The notes under the pieces were generated by a model that searched no databases, was not told where the DNA came from, and saw only the letters and a list, made by a program, of their open reading frames with translations. Positions 1-9,131 of a DNA stretch of 64,000 nucleotides are shown in pieces. The DNA is taken from positions 62,001-126,000 of the forward strand of contig DHVB01000077.1 of the NCBI GenBank assembly GCA_002412425.1, in the 5' to 3' direction. Position 1 is the first letter of the stretch; each line of letters opens with the position of its first letter. The translations under genes and the position numbers were made by a program. The DNA is from Bacteroidales bacterium UBA5219 (lineage in GTDB: Bacteria; Bacteroidota; Bacteroidia; Bacteroidales; ML635J-15).

Positions 1-899
1 AAATCTAAATTACATTGCAACATATTTACAGCATATTTTTGGAATGGGAAAATAGCTGAATAATATAGAACACATAATAAAGCTACCAACCAGAAACCAA
101 GACTAGTAAAAATCTTTCCTAAATCACGAATTCTGAATGGGTCGTCTTTTTCTTCTGCTTCACCTGTTTGAGCATCTAATTTTTTATCCATAAAAGCATA
201 AGCAATAAAAGCAATTAGAGCAATCATTAATAACAATAAACCAAAAGCAACAGAACGAGACACGTCAGGTCTTCCAAAAGCATTTGCAATTACAGGTGAG
301 AAAATCATACAAGTTGCAACACCCAAGCGAGCCAATGCCATTTCAGAACCCATTGCTAAAGCCATTTCTTTTCCTCTAAACCATTTTACAATACCTCTAG
401 AAACGGTAATACCTGCCATTTCGACACCACAACCAAAAATCATAAAACCTACAGATGCAAATTTTGCAGAAGCTGGCATACCTCGATAAAATGGAGAAAC
501 CCCTAATTCATCAAAAATAGGTATATAGTTTAAATTTTCATTAAACCAAGTTTCTAAACTTGAACCCATAAATGCCTCCGTTACTGCATACCAATTAATA
601 GTAGCCCCAATCAACATTACAATTCCTGATAAAATAGCTGTAAACCTAACACCCATTTTATCCAAAATTATACCTGCAAAAATTAAAAATAGAATGAAAA
701 CATTCAAGAAGGTCTCAGAACCAGCATAAGTACCGAAAGCTGTAGAGTCCCAACCGCGAGTAGATTCTAGCAAATCTTTTATTGGAGATAAAATATCCAT
801 AAAGATATAAGCACAAAACATCGCAAATGATAGCAAAATCAAAGCTGTCCATCGAGCAGAAGCTTTGTCTCGCAATAAAGTTTTTGTCTTTTCAACCAT
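1..899 (-). CDS. MFS transporter (3' part beyond window)
   Basis: Inner-membrane major facilitator superfamily transporter. About 299 residues are visible from the ATG at 899 to the window edge, and the frame is open throughout. The translation starts MVEKTKTLLRDKASARWTAL and continues with hydrophobic segments typical of MFS proteins (FAMFCAYIFMDILSP, FLNVFILFLIFAGIILDKMG, AFGLLLLMIALIAFIAYAFM). The DKMGVR sequence after the second helix matches the MFS loop 2-3 signature region (G-x-x-x-D-R/K). An acidic loop (QTGEAEEKDD) separates the N-terminal half from the C-terminal half, which begins near position 140. The substrate cannot be told. The gene is read away from the T9SS gene at 1057, with its own promoter at 932-939. 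Confidence 0.8.
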   Translation of the reverse strand, partial: MVEKTKTLLRDKASARWTALILLSFAMFCAYIFMDILSPIKDLLESTRGWDSTAFGTYAGSETFLNVFILFLIFAGIILDKMGVRFTAILSGIVMLIGATINWYAVTEAFMGSSLETWFNENLNYIPIFDELGVSPFYRGMPASAKFASVGFMIFGCGVEMAGITVSRGIVKWFRGKEMALAMGSEMALARLGVATCMIFSPVIANAFGRPDVSRSVAFGLLLLMIALIAFIAYAFMDKKLDAQTGEAEEKDDPFRIRDLGKIFTSLGFWLVALLCVLYYSAIFPFQKYAVNMLQCNLD

Positions 900-931
900 A
901 ATAGTAATTTTTAGATTTTATTTATTTTTTG

Positions 932-939
932 CAAATGTA
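932..939 (-). promoter_or_regulatory. -7 element, MFS gene
   Basis: Read on the minus strand this is TACATTTG, a match to the Bacteroidota -7 consensus TAnnTTTG, 33 bases before the MFS start codon. No clear -33 TTG was found. Confidence 0.45.
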
Positions 940-1004
940 TTATTTTTTAAATAAAAAAGTGATTTTTTAACAAAGAATATTTTTTCATATCAAAAAATTA
1001 TTAT

Positions 1005-1012
1005 TACCTTTG
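1005..1012 (+). promoter_or_regulatory. -7 element, T9SS protein gene
   Basis: TACCTTTG matches TAnnTTTG and lies 45 bases before the ATG at 1057. Confidence 0.5.
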
Positions 1013-1056
1013 CCTTTTAAAAGAATTATAAACTATTATTTATTAATTAATTTAAT

Positions 1057-3240
1057 ATGAAAAATTTTTTCTTCTTAACATTTATGGTTTGCGGATTATT
1101 ATTAGCAAACGGCACTTTTGGACAAACACCTGTAATTAATATCACAGGTCTTGAAAGTGAATATACGGTTTCACAAGACATAGCAATAACTGCTACTATT
1201 AGTTCAAATGGAGCTATTGACTCACTTTGTAGTATGGGATATAAAATTTATAAAGATGATGCTGTTACACCCATTGAGAACATTAGTGATTTTGGAAGTT
1301 TAAATTACAAATTCAGACTTCAAGATGAAGAATTTTATAATGGCACAATTACGCAAGGATCAGGAATGATAGAAATTCAAGTAGGAGAAGATACTTTTGG
1401 TGCTTTTACTTTAGGAATATTTGACACTTATTGTATAGACAGAAATAGACCAGTAAATATTGAAGCTAATTTTACTGAAGTTGGAACTTACAAATTTAAT
1501 CTCACTTTATATTATTGTGAAAACGATGGAGTTGCGACTGGCACAAGTTTTACAGCAGATGCTACTTGCGGTGGTGGTGATCATAATGATGCAACTGCGC
1601 AAACTTGCGAAAGCCCTACAATTTTTGCTACTAAAAATTTTGAAATAAACGTTGTTGCAGCAGACGAAATTACAATCATTAGCCAATCTGAATCAACAAG
1701 CATTTGTGAAGGCTCAAGTACAACTATTTCTGTTGATGCTACAGCAAACAATTCACTAACAATAAATTATAAATGGTATAAAGATGGAACAGAATTTGGT
1801 AATACTACTAATGCAATAACCGTTGATGCAGAAGGCGATTATTACTGTGAACTAACCGCAGGTACTGCTTCTGCAACGACCGAGACAATAAGCATTACAT
1901 ATCATCCAACACCATCAATTTCTTTAAACCCAACAACTCCTATGTGTTCTGGAGAGGCTGTGGTTTTAAATCCTGGAGAGTTTGCGTCTTATGAATGGAG
2001 CGATAATAGCACAGAGCCAACTTTAAGCGTAACAGAAGCTGGCAACTATAGCGTTACAGTAACCGACGAATTTGGCTGTACTGCAACTGCAAGCACAGTA
2101 GTTACAGCAGGAGGTGAAATGCCTGAAGAATTTTCTTTTACAGATACTACTATTTGTTATGGTATAACACATGCATTAGAAGGACCTTTTAATGAAACTT
2201 ATACATATTTATGGAACACTGAAGATACTACATACTCCATAATTGTAGAAGAAGCCGGAACTTATTCTTTAACTGTAACTAATACTGATGGCTGTAAACG
2301 CGAAGGTTCTGTAAATATTGATTTTGCATATACCGTTAATGCACAAATTGCAGGAGGCGACGATGAAGTACATAGTTGTTCAGATGCACCAAATGTAAGA
2401 CTTGGTCCTATACCTGAAGGCTCAAGTTGGCTATGGAGTAACGAATCAACCTCAAGAACTATAAGGGTTACTACACCTGGCATATATTGGGTGGTTGCAA
2501 CAGATACAGCTACAGGATGTATTGGAACTGATACCGTTGAACTATTTATACACCAAATCCCTGAAGTTAATCTTGGTGATGATCAAGCATACTGTGCAGA
2601 AGAAACAAGAACACTTACTGTGCAAGCTGACAGCTGCCAATACGCTTGGAATACTGGAGAAACTACACAATCTCTTACAATTGAAAAATCAGGTTTTTAT
2701 GCTGTAACTGTTACTGACGAATTCGGTTGCTGGGCAAAAGATTCTCTTAACATCGAAATTTATCCTATGCCAGTAGTTGACTTAGGAGACGATTTTGAAA
2801 TGTATGAAAACTATACTGCTATTTTAACTGCAGGATATGGATGTATTAGCTATGTATGGTCTCTAGGTCCTGAATATACAGAACATTTTGTAATATTAAG
2901 TGCTGATAATTTAAACTTTGGAACAAATGTAATTAGTGTTACTGCAATTACAGTTAATGGCTGCGAAGATAGCGACCAAGTTACTGTTACACTTCACCAA
3001 GGTGTAAATGCAGAAATAGAAAAAGCAGAAATGTTTGATGTATATCCAAACCCAACAACTGGAATTATTAAAATAAATGCTATCAATATTGAAAATATTA
3101 GTTTGTATGATTCATTAGGTCGTCTAGTGTTTAGTACAGAAAGCGACACTATTGATATGTCTAGTTTTGCAAACGGAAATTATACTTTAAAAGTTTTAAC
3201 ACAAGATAATTCTTATTCAACAAAAATTGTAAAACAATAA
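1057..3240 (+). CDS. T9SS-exported multidomain surface protein with paralogous N-terminal domain
   Basis: 727-residue secreted protein. Residues 1-23 are a signal peptide ending NGTFGQ. Residues about 24-200 form a cysteine-containing domain that is clearly related to the N-terminus of the protein at 34381-36180 (shared pattern FTLGIFDxxC, RNRP, NFTExGxYKF). Residues about 200-630 are Ig/PKD-like repeats, each with a cysteine near the start and endings such as YSVTVTDEFGC, YSLTVTNTDGC and YAVTVTDEFGC. The last 75 residues are a type A T9SS sorting domain (FDVYPNPTTGIIKI, then SFANGNYTLKV and a basic end). It should cross the outer membrane through T9SS and be attached or released at the surface. 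The specific function is unknown; repeats of this type usually mediate adhesion. A strong terminator follows the stop. Confidence 0.85.
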   Translation: MKNFFFLTFMVCGLLLANGTFGQTPVINITGLESEYTVSQDIAITATISSNGAIDSLCSMGYKIYKDDAVTPIENISDFGSLNYKFRLQDEEFYNGTITQGSGMIEIQVGEDTFGAFTLGIFDTYCIDRNRPVNIEANFTEVGTYKFNLTLYYCENDGVATGTSFTADATCGGGDHNDATAQTCESPTIFATKNFEINVVAADEITIISQSESTSICEGSSTTISVDATANNSLTINYKWYKDGTEFGNTTNAITVDAEGDYYCELTAGTASATTETISITYHPTPSISLNPTTPMCSGEAVVLNPGEFASYEWSDNSTEPTLSVTEAGNYSVTVTDEFGCTATASTVVTAGGEMPEEFSFTDTTICYGITHALEGPFNETYTYLWNTEDTTYSIIVEEAGTYSLTVTNTDGCKREGSVNIDFAYTVNAQIAGGDDEVHSCSDAPNVRLGPIPEGSSWLWSNESTSRTIRVTTPGIYWVVATDTATGCIGTDTVELFIHQIPEVNLGDDQAYCAEETRTLTVQADSCQYAWNTGETTQSLTIEKSGFYAVTVTDEFGCWAKDSLNIEIYPMPVVDLGDDFEMYENYTAILTAGYGCISYVWSLGPEYTEHFVILSADNLNFGTNVISVTAITVNGCEDSDQVTVTLHQGVNAEIEKAEMFDVYPNPTTGIIKINAINIENISLYDSLGRLVFSTESDTIDMSSFANGNYTLKVLTQDNSYSTKIVKQ

Positions 3241-3260
3241 TAAACACAACAAAACATTTA

Positions 3261-3289
3261 AAAAAGGGAGTTTTTTACTCCCTTTTTTT
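3261..3289 (+). terminator. Rho-independent terminator
   Basis: An 11-base perfect stem (AAAAAGGGAGT with ACTCCCTTTTT) around a five-T loop, followed by a T tract, 20 bases after the T9SS gene's stop. Confidence 0.85.
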
Positions 3290-3349
3290 ACAAACTAAAA
3301 TTTGTTAATAAAACATTATAACTAATTTTTATTATTACAAAACATTTGA

Positions 3350-3357
3350 TAACTTTG
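3350..3357 (+). promoter_or_regulatory. -7 element, small lipoprotein gene
   Basis: TAACTTTG matches TAnnTTTG and lies 20 bases before the ATG at 3378. This supports the short ORF as a transcribed gene. Confidence 0.5.
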
Positions 3358-3377
3358 TGAAATAAAATCAATTCATT

Positions 3378-3506
3378 ATGAAAAAAACAATACTTATAAT
3401 TCTTGCTATAGTATTAATAGCAATAGGCTTAAGTTCTTGTAAAGGTTCAGAAGATTGCCCTGCATATGGAAAGGCTAATATTGAAACAGAAAACACAATA
3501 GCCTAA
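3378..3506 (+). CDS. Small putative lipoprotein (42 aa)
   Basis: A 42-residue ORF starting MKKTILIILA, followed by a hydrophobic stretch and a lipobox-like LSSC at residues 18-21. After the cysteine only about 21 residues remain, including KGSEDCPAYGKAN. I read it as a lipidated peptide anchored in the inner or outer membrane; the function is unknown. It has its own TAnnTTTG promoter, sits between a terminator and the next promoter, and so appears to be a single-gene unit. Short lipoproteins with a CPAY motif occur in other Bacteroidota to my recollection, but I could not check this. It could also be a chance ORF. Confidence 0.6.
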   Translation: MKKTILIILAIVLIAIGLSSCKGSEDCPAYGKANIETENTIA

Positions 3507-3529
3507 TTTTAAATAAATAAAAAATTATT

Positions 3530-3537
3530 TATTTTTG
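3530..3537 (+). promoter_or_regulatory. -7 element, outer-membrane protein gene
   Basis: TATTTTTG matches TAnnTTTG and lies 19 bases before the ATG at 3557. Confidence 0.45.
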
Positions 3538-3556
3538 CAGTAATAATAAATTTCAA

Positions 3557-4372
3557 ATGAAATATTTATTACTATTTATATTTGGTGTGTACTTATGCTT
3601 AGGCTCTAGCTTTGCACAAGGTGAATTAGAAACTTCAAGAGAACCAGACAAATTTTTTGTAAATTCTTTTGGAATTAAACTAAATTCTAATGGATTTGGT
3701 GGATACTATAGTCATACTACAAAAATAAATCGTAATTATAGTAGATTCTTTGAGGCTGAGTATAATTACATGAAAAGTCCAAAAGAACTTAAAGTTATAA
3801 ATCCATATTTTCAAAGTTTGTATATAAAAAAATTTGTGTTTGGAAAAACTCACTCTGTGCACAATGCTAAGTTCGGCTATGGAATAAACAGAGTTTTATT
3901 CGAAAAAAGAGATAAAAATAGTATTTCAATATTCTTAGCACTATCTGGTGGAGTTGCTATTGCAGCTAGCAAACCAATTTATTATGAAATAGTTGACAGT
4001 GTAAAAGTAGTAAATAACAAGCAACTTTACCCATATACTTCTACTCATAAATTAAATGTTGACATTCAAAACAATCCAACAGATATAATTGGTAGAGCCC
4101 CGTTTACTTTAGGATTAAAAGAAACAAAGTTTCATCCAGGCTTTTATTTGAAATTTGGCTTAAACTTTGATTTTAGTCAAAACATAATGAAGTCTAAAGT
4201 TTTAGAAACAGGATTTGTTTATGAAAATTATTTAATCCCTATAGAAATTATGTCTGGCACAAAAGACTCTAACTTTTTAAACCTATTTATTTGCTACTAT
4301 TTTGGCAATAAATTAGATGCTAAATTGAATCGTGAATTTAGAAAAGAACAAAGAAAATTATCAAAAAATTAA
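3557..4372 (+). CDS. Putative outer-membrane beta-barrel protein
   Basis: 271 residues with a signal peptide (MKYLLLFIFGVYLCLGSSFA, cleaved near AQG). The mature part alternates polar and aromatic residues in strand-like blocks (FGGYYSHTT, FEAEYNYM, FKFGLNFDF-type, LFICYYFG), as expected for a barrel of eight to ten strands. It ends in a basic tail (FRKEQRKLSKN), so the last strand is probably NLFICYYFGN rather than the C-terminus itself. I do not recognise a named family. It is a single gene between its own promoter and that of gap. Confidence 0.6.
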   Translation: MKYLLLFIFGVYLCLGSSFAQGELETSREPDKFFVNSFGIKLNSNGFGGYYSHTTKINRNYSRFFEAEYNYMKSPKELKVINPYFQSLYIKKFVFGKTHSVHNAKFGYGINRVLFEKRDKNSISIFLALSGGVAIAASKPIYYEIVDSVKVVNNKQLYPYTSTHKLNVDIQNNPTDIIGRAPFTLGLKETKFHPGFYLKFGLNFDFSQNIMKSKVLETGFVYENYLIPIEIMSGTKDSNFLNLFICYYFGNKLDAKLNREFRKEQRKLSKN

Positions 4373-4416
4373 AATATTAATTTGTTGTATAACATCAGTT
4401 TTTTATCCAAAAAATC

Positions 4417-4448
4417 TTGATTAATTTCAATATTTTTTTATATTTTTG
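4417..4448 (+). promoter_or_regulatory. gap promoter
   Basis: TTG at 4417-4419 and TATTTTTG at 4441-4448, separated by 21 bases, match the -33/-7 arrangement of the Bacteroidota housekeeping sigma factor. The -7 element is 20 bases before the gap start codon. Confidence 0.55.
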
Positions 4449-4468
4449 TAAAAATTAAAATTTACATT

Positions 4469-5476
4469 ATGACAAAAATTAAAGTAGCAATCAATGGATT
4501 TGGTCGTATTGGACGCAATGTTTTTAAAATTGCATTCGATAGAGATGATATGGAAATAATCGGCATCAATGACCTAACAGATACAAAAACTCTAGCACAT
4601 CTTTTAAAGTATGACTCAACGCAAGGAATATTTGATAGAAATATTTCTTACAACGAAACTTCTATAATCGTAGAAGGTAAAGAAATAAAAGTAAGTGCTG
4701 AAAGAAGTCCTATAAATATTCCTTGGCCCACCGCTCCAGACGTAGTTGTTGAGGCAACAGGAATTTTTAGATCTAAAGAAAGTCCTAAAGGAGGTTATGG
4801 CGATCATATTAAAAATGGTGCCAAAAAAGTAGTTTTAACTGTACCAGCAAAAGATAATATTGACGCAATGGTAGTTCTTGGCGTTAATGATGAAAAATTA
4901 ACTCCAGAAGTTCAATGTGTCTCTAATGCTTCATGTACAACAAACTGCATGGCTCCAATAGTAAAAATTTTAAACAACAGATTTGGTATAGAAAATGGCT
5001 TGATGACAACAATCCACTCCTACACAAACGACCAAATTATTCTTGATGGACCACACAGTGATTTACGAAGAGCGCGTTCGTGTGCTATTTCTCAAATTCC
5101 TACTACCACAGGTGCTGCTAAAGCAGTAGGTAAAATTTTACCAGAACTTAACGGTAAACTTGATGGTATGGCAATGAGAGTTCCTACTCCTACAGGTTCT
5201 TCAGTCGATTTAGTTGTTAATTTAAAAACTGACACTACAATAGACGAAGTAAATCAAGCAATTAAAGAAGCTGCCGAAGGACCAATGAAAGGAATTGTAC
5301 AATACACAGAAGAACCAATAGTTTCTGTTGATATTATTCACAATACACATTCTTCAATTTTTGATGCAGGTTGCACTATGCTGAATGGAAGAACTTTAAA
5401 AACAATTACTTGGTACGATAACGAATGGGGATATTCTTGCAGAGTGGTAGAATTAGTAGCAAAACTTTTCAAATAA
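4469..5476 (+). CDS. gap: Glyceraldehyde-3-phosphate dehydrogenase, type I
   Basis: 335-residue cytosolic enzyme that oxidises glyceraldehyde 3-phosphate with phosphate and NAD in glycolysis, and works in reverse in gluconeogenesis. The Rossmann motif NGFGRIGR is at residues 9-16. The acidic residue in INDLTD at about 35 is consistent with NAD preference. The active-site motif SNASCTTNC puts the nucleophile at Cys156, and WYDNEWGYS near the C-terminus is also typical. Length is normal. It is transcribed alone, with a promoter at 4417-4448 and a terminator at 5508-5538. Confidence 0.97.
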   Translation: MTKIKVAINGFGRIGRNVFKIAFDRDDMEIIGINDLTDTKTLAHLLKYDSTQGIFDRNISYNETSIIVEGKEIKVSAERSPINIPWPTAPDVVVEATGIFRSKESPKGGYGDHIKNGAKKVVLTVPAKDNIDAMVVLGVNDEKLTPEVQCVSNASCTTNCMAPIVKILNNRFGIENGLMTTIHSYTNDQIILDGPHSDLRRARSCAISQIPTTTGAAKAVGKILPELNGKLDGMAMRVPTPTGSSVDLVVNLKTDTTIDEVNQAIKEAAEGPMKGIVQYTEEPIVSVDIIHNTHSSIFDAGCTMLNGRTLKTITWYDNEWGYSCRVVELVAKLFK

Positions 5477-5507
5477 GCCAATTACTTCTTTTAAAAATAT
5501 TTTAATG

Positions 5508-5538
5508 AAAAAAGCTGTTTTGACACAGCTTTTTTTTA
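5508..5538. terminator. Bidirectional terminator between gap and permease gene
   Basis: AAAAAGCTGT pairs with ACAGCTTTTT around loop TTTGAC, with T tracts on both strands. It can end gap on the plus strand and the convergent permease gene, whose stop codon lies inside it, on the minus strand. Confidence 0.8.
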
Positions 5539-6774
5539 TTCATATCTTAAAGCAACTATTGGATCCAACCTAGAAGCCTTAACTGCAGGAAAATAACCAG
5601 AACCTATTCCAACTAAAAAGCACAAAACAACTCCTATTAAAACCCACAACCACGGCACCACAAAAGAGCCACCTACCAATAAAGAAATTAAATTTCCAAT
5701 AATTATTCCTAAAATTATACCTAATATCCCTCCTATCTGTCCAATAAAAATTGATTCAAACAAAAATTGCTGTTTAATTGCAGTAGAACTCGCTCCTAAT
5801 GCTTTTCTAACACCAATTTCTCGTGTTCTCTCCGAAACAGAAACTAACATAATATTCATCAAACCAATTGAAGCTCCTAGTAAAGTAATTAATCCAATTA
5901 TTGTGGCTCCAATAGTTACAACAGAAAGGTTCTCTATAAGCATATTTGCTAAACTGTCGCTTTTTCTAATTGCAAAATTATTCTCATCATAAACACTTAA
6001 TTTTCTAACACTTCTAAACAATCCTTCTGCTTCTCCAATTGCTAAATCAATATTAGAAATATCGTGAGGCATAACACTAATAATATAAGTGTTTTGCGAT
6101 GCTGTAAAATATTGACGACCATTTTGAAGAGGAATCCAACAAAATTTATCGCCAGAACCTCCAAATGCTGTGCCTTTTTCTTTTAAAATTCCAATAACTC
6201 GATAACGAAGCGAGCCTATAGAAATAAATTTATCCAAACCACTCTCGCTATCTATAAATAATAATTTTGCTAATTCGCTACCTATTATAACAATATTCTC
6301 GCCTGATAAAACTTCCTGACTTGAAAAATTTCTGCCTTTATCTATCTCATAACCAGATGTAAACAAATATTCATCATCAACAGAATAAACACTTATATTA
6401 GGATCTGACTTTATATTCCCATACTTTACTGTTGCAGAGCCCGAACTATTTGTCATAATACTTACTCGAGCTGGAAAAGAATATTGATTTTTAAACAAAG
6501 TAGCATCTTCATAGCTAATGTTTTTACGCTCAACTCGTCTAAATCCACCACCATGTCGCTCACTAGATTGCCTTCTAATAGTAAAAACATTTGCTCCCAT
6601 ACTCTGAAACTCACTACTTATAGTAGTTTTGATTGACTCAACGGCAGTCAGAATTCCAACCAAAGCCATTATTCCTATTGCAATTATTAATACTGTTAAA
6701 ACTGTTCGCAACAAATTTGAGCGAATTGAATTTATCGATATTTTTAAATTTTCAACAAATAATCCAAATTTCAT
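5536..6774 (-). CDS. ABC transporter permease, MacB/FtsX type
   Basis: 412-residue inner-membrane protein. The order of parts is a cytoplasmic start, a membrane helix at about 22-45 (LLRTVLTVLIIAIGIMALVG), a large periplasmic MacB core domain at about 50-270, then three helices (about 285-310, 340-365 and 375-400). The C-terminus is the family ending SRLDPIVALRYE. SERTREIGVRKALGAS before the third helix is the conserved FtsX-domain motif. MacB-type systems use a mechanical stroke to move substrates across the envelope. No ATPase or membrane-fusion gene is adjacent in the window, so the partner must be elsewhere. The substrate is unknown. Confidence 0.88.
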   Translation of the reverse strand: MKFGLFVENLKISINSIRSNLLRTVLTVLIIAIGIMALVGILTAVESIKTTISSEFQSMGANVFTIRRQSSERHGGGFRRVERKNISYEDATLFKNQYSFPARVSIMTNSSGSATVKYGNIKSDPNISVYSVDDEYLFTSGYEIDKGRNFSSQEVLSGENIVIIGSELAKLLFIDSESGLDKFISIGSLRYRVIGILKEKGTAFGGSGDKFCWIPLQNGRQYFTASQNTYIISVMPHDISNIDLAIGEAEGLFRSVRKLSVYDENNFAIRKSDSLANMLIENLSVVTIGATIIGLITLLGASIGLMNIMLVSVSERTREIGVRKALGASSTAIKQQFLFESIFIGQIGGILGIILGIIIGNLISLLVGGSFVVPWLWVLIGVVLCFLVGIGSGYFPAVKASRLDPIVALRYE

Positions 6775-6794
6775 ATTAATAATGCAAAAGTTTT

Positions 6795-7808
6795 TTACAA
6801 TAAAACCATAGTTGCCCCAAAACCATATTCCCTAAACGAAGCATCTTCAAATATTACCTTATATTGTTTCGCTAAAGACTCTCTAATTGTCGCTTTTAAT
6901 GTTCCATTTCCAATACCGTGAATAAAAATAACTTTTCCAGCATTAGACATAATTGCATCTGTCATAGTTTGATGAAAAACTTTCATCTGCTGCTCCAAAA
7001 TTTCAGCATTTGTCATACCAACAACACTCTCTACCAACTCGTTTATATGTAAATCAACTTCTATGGTTTTTCTTTCTTGACGAGCAGAATATCGTTTTGA
7101 CTTATCTTCTTCGGCACTTTCTTTTTCCAAAAACATTTTTTCCAAATCTTTCGCTGTTTTCTCAGATTTAAGCGAACTTCCATCGTCTCTCAACAACTCA
7201 AAAATATAAGCCTTATCATCAAGGAAATCATTCTCTATAAATAAATGTTCTTGAAAAAAATTTAAAGGAACTATTTTTATTTTTCTTTCAATTTGTGGAC
7301 GAAGAACTTGATGTGGGTTATCAAAAAACAAAATTTGAATTATCAACTCCTTGCCAGAATTAATTTCATCACGGCTCAAATGAGTAACATAAATTTTTGT
7401 ATTAGGTTCTAAAATTTCTGCATCAATTTTTTTTAATCCACTATCGAATTTTAAAACTACATGATAAAAAAGACTAAAGTTTGAATCATTAATCAAATAA
7501 CAATCAAAACCATCTTGTTGCTCCTCTGCATTCCTTACAAAACCAAAAATAATATTTGTTAATTTATCCTTTTTTAACTTAACTTTTAGTTCATTTTTCT
7601 GCTCTATAACCTTGTCGCTTACTTTGTTTGTTTGGGCAGGCTCTGGTGGCTTTGCTTTTTCCACCACTATGATTTCGTTAGAATTAATTGGATACTCAAA
7701 ACCATCTTCATTTTCTACTAAAACCATATTGTTTTTTAAGAATTTAACCACAATTCCACCACCTACATCATTTAAAAATCTAACTTTGTCGCCTATATTT
7801 ATTTTCAT
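6795..7808 (-). CDS. DUF2027 and Smr-domain protein
   Basis: 337 residues. The N-terminus (about 1-60, IGDKVRFLNDVGGGIV) and middle region match the Bacteroidota DUF2027 family. The C-terminal 85 residues form an Smr domain with the typical EVDLHI, FIHGIGNGTLK and SFREYGFGATMV motifs. Smr domains, as in the MutS2 C-terminus, bind or cleave nucleic acid and have been linked to ribosome rescue. There is no MutS ATPase part here, so this is a stand-alone Smr protein. A charged linker (about 215-245) separates the parts. It lies 20 bases upstream of the ABC permease and may be co-transcribed with it. Confidence 0.85.
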   Translation of the reverse strand: MKINIGDKVRFLNDVGGGIVVKFLKNNMVLVENEDGFEYPINSNEIIVVEKAKPPEPAQTNKVSDKVIEQKNELKVKLKKDKLTNIIFGFVRNAEEQQDGFDCYLINDSNFSLFYHVVLKFDSGLKKIDAEILEPNTKIYVTHLSRDEINSGKELIIQILFFDNPHQVLRPQIERKIKIVPLNFFQEHLFIENDFLDDKAYIFELLRDDGSSLKSEKTAKDLEKMFLEKESAEEDKSKRYSARQERKTIEVDLHINELVESVVGMTNAEILEQQMKVFHQTMTDAIMSNAGKVIFIHGIGNGTLKATIRESLAKQYKVIFEDASFREYGFGATMVLL

Positions 7809-7862
7809 TTTTTATAATTTTCAAGAGTTTATTTGTATTTTTAGATAATCAAAGTTTTTACT

Positions 7863-7870
7863 TACTTTTG
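7863..7870 (+). promoter_or_regulatory. -7 element, queA
   Basis: TACTTTTG matches TAnnTTTG and lies 15 bases before the queA ATG, so the 5' leader would be very short. Confidence 0.5.
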
Positions 7871-7885
7871 TGCAAATTTACTTAA

Positions 7886-9100
7886 ATGAAAGATTACAAA
7901 CAAATAAATATTAATAATTACAACTACGATTTACCAGAAAACAAAATTGCTAAATATCCTAAAGCAAACAGAGACGAATCAATGCTTTTGATAAAAAATA
8001 AAGATTCTATATCACAGTCTGTGTTTAAAAATATTACAGATTTTTTACCTACAAATAGCTTAATGTTTTTCAATAACACAAAAGTTATTAATGCTAGATT
8101 ATTTTTTCAAAAAGAAACAGGCTCTATAATAGAAATTTTTTGTCTTGAACCCATACCTATTAATTATTCAAATGCGTTAAATTCTACAAAGCAATGTACA
8201 TGGAAATGTTTAGTTGGAAATAATAAAAAATGGAAATCTGGAAATTTGAAAAAAAACATAAACATTAATTCCCAAAATTTTGAATTAAAAATCGAAAAGA
8301 AACAACAACTTGGCAATGCCTTTGAAATAGAATTTACTTGGGATAATGAAAATATAATTTTTTATCAAATTTTAGAAAATTCTGGGAATGTTCCAATTCC
8401 ACCATATTTGAATAGAGAAAGTGAAAGTATTGATAATCAAAGATACCAAACTATTTATGGTGAGAAGCAAGGTTCTGTAGCTGCTCCAACAGCAGGATTG
8501 CATTTTACAGAAACTGTTTTTCAAAACTTAGAAGCTAAAAACATTAAAACTGATAATATCACTCTACATGTTGGAGCAGGCACTTTTCAACCTGTAAAAA
8601 CCACTACTGTAGCTGAGCATAAAATGCACACCGAGTATTTTATTGTTTCAAAGTCTAATATCGAAAACTTACTAGCTTACTTAGGAAAAACAATAGTTGT
8701 GGGAACTACAACTGTTAGAACTTTAGAAAGTTTGTATCATATAGCTGTGCAAATATATTTTAACAAAAATAAAAAAGACAACTATTTTGAAATTAGCCAA
8801 TGGGAAGCATACGAAGAGAAAAAGGAAAATATTCCAACAGAAACTCTATTGAAAAATATGCTAAATTGGATGAATGAAAATAATTTTGAACAAATAAATT
8901 GTTCAACGTCCATAATGATTGTGCCAGGCTATAAATTTCAATTTACCAATCAATTAATTACAAATTTTCATCAACCACAATCAACTTTATTGCTTTTGTT
9001 AGCTGCATTTATTGGAGAATCTTGGAAAGAAGTTTATGAATATGCACTAACTAATAATTTTAGGTTTTTAAGTTATGGAGATGCATGTTTGTTTTTATAA
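7886..9100 (+). CDS. queA: S-adenosylmethionine:tRNA ribosyltransferase-isomerase
   Basis: 404-residue cytosolic enzyme that transfers the ribosyl part of SAM to 7-aminomethyl-7-deazaguanine in tRNA, the penultimate step of queuosine synthesis. Family motifs are visible in order: YDLPENKIAKYP (14-25), MFFNNTKVINARL (about 59-71), GSVAAPTAGLHFT (about 200), HVGAGTFQPVK (about 235), VVGTTTVRTLES (about 275) and NFHQPQSTLLLLLAAFIG (about 360). It is longer than the common form of about 350 residues because of extra sequence in the middle, as in other Bacteroidota. No other queuosine gene is in the window. Confidence 0.95.
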   Translation: MKDYKQININNYNYDLPENKIAKYPKANRDESMLLIKNKDSISQSVFKNITDFLPTNSLMFFNNTKVINARLFFQKETGSIIEIFCLEPIPINYSNALNSTKQCTWKCLVGNNKKWKSGNLKKNININSQNFELKIEKKQQLGNAFEIEFTWDNENIIFYQILENSGNVPIPPYLNRESESIDNQRYQTIYGEKQGSVAAPTAGLHFTETVFQNLEAKNIKTDNITLHVGAGTFQPVKTTTVAEHKMHTEYFIVSKSNIENLLAYLGKTIVVGTTTVRTLESLYHIAVQIYFNKNKKDNYFEISQWEAYEEKKENIPTETLLKNMLNWMNENNFEQINCSTSIMIVPGYKFQFTNQLITNFHQPQSTLLLLLAAFIGESWKEVYEYALTNNFRFLSYGDACLFL

Positions 9101-9106
9101 ATTTTA

Positions 9107-9114
9107 TATATTTG
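9107..9114 (+). promoter_or_regulatory. -7 element, DUF308 gene
   Basis: TATATTTG matches TAnnTTTG and lies just after the queA stop and 17 bases before the ATG at 9132. A TTG at 9089-9091 may serve as the -33 element, although the 15-base gap is short. Confidence 0.45.
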
Positions 9115-9131
9115 CAATAAAATATTAAAAT

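Noticed and set aside
4616..4807. Minus-strand ORF within gap
   Set aside because: Opposite-strand frame of a clearly coding gene; no start signal or recognisable protein.
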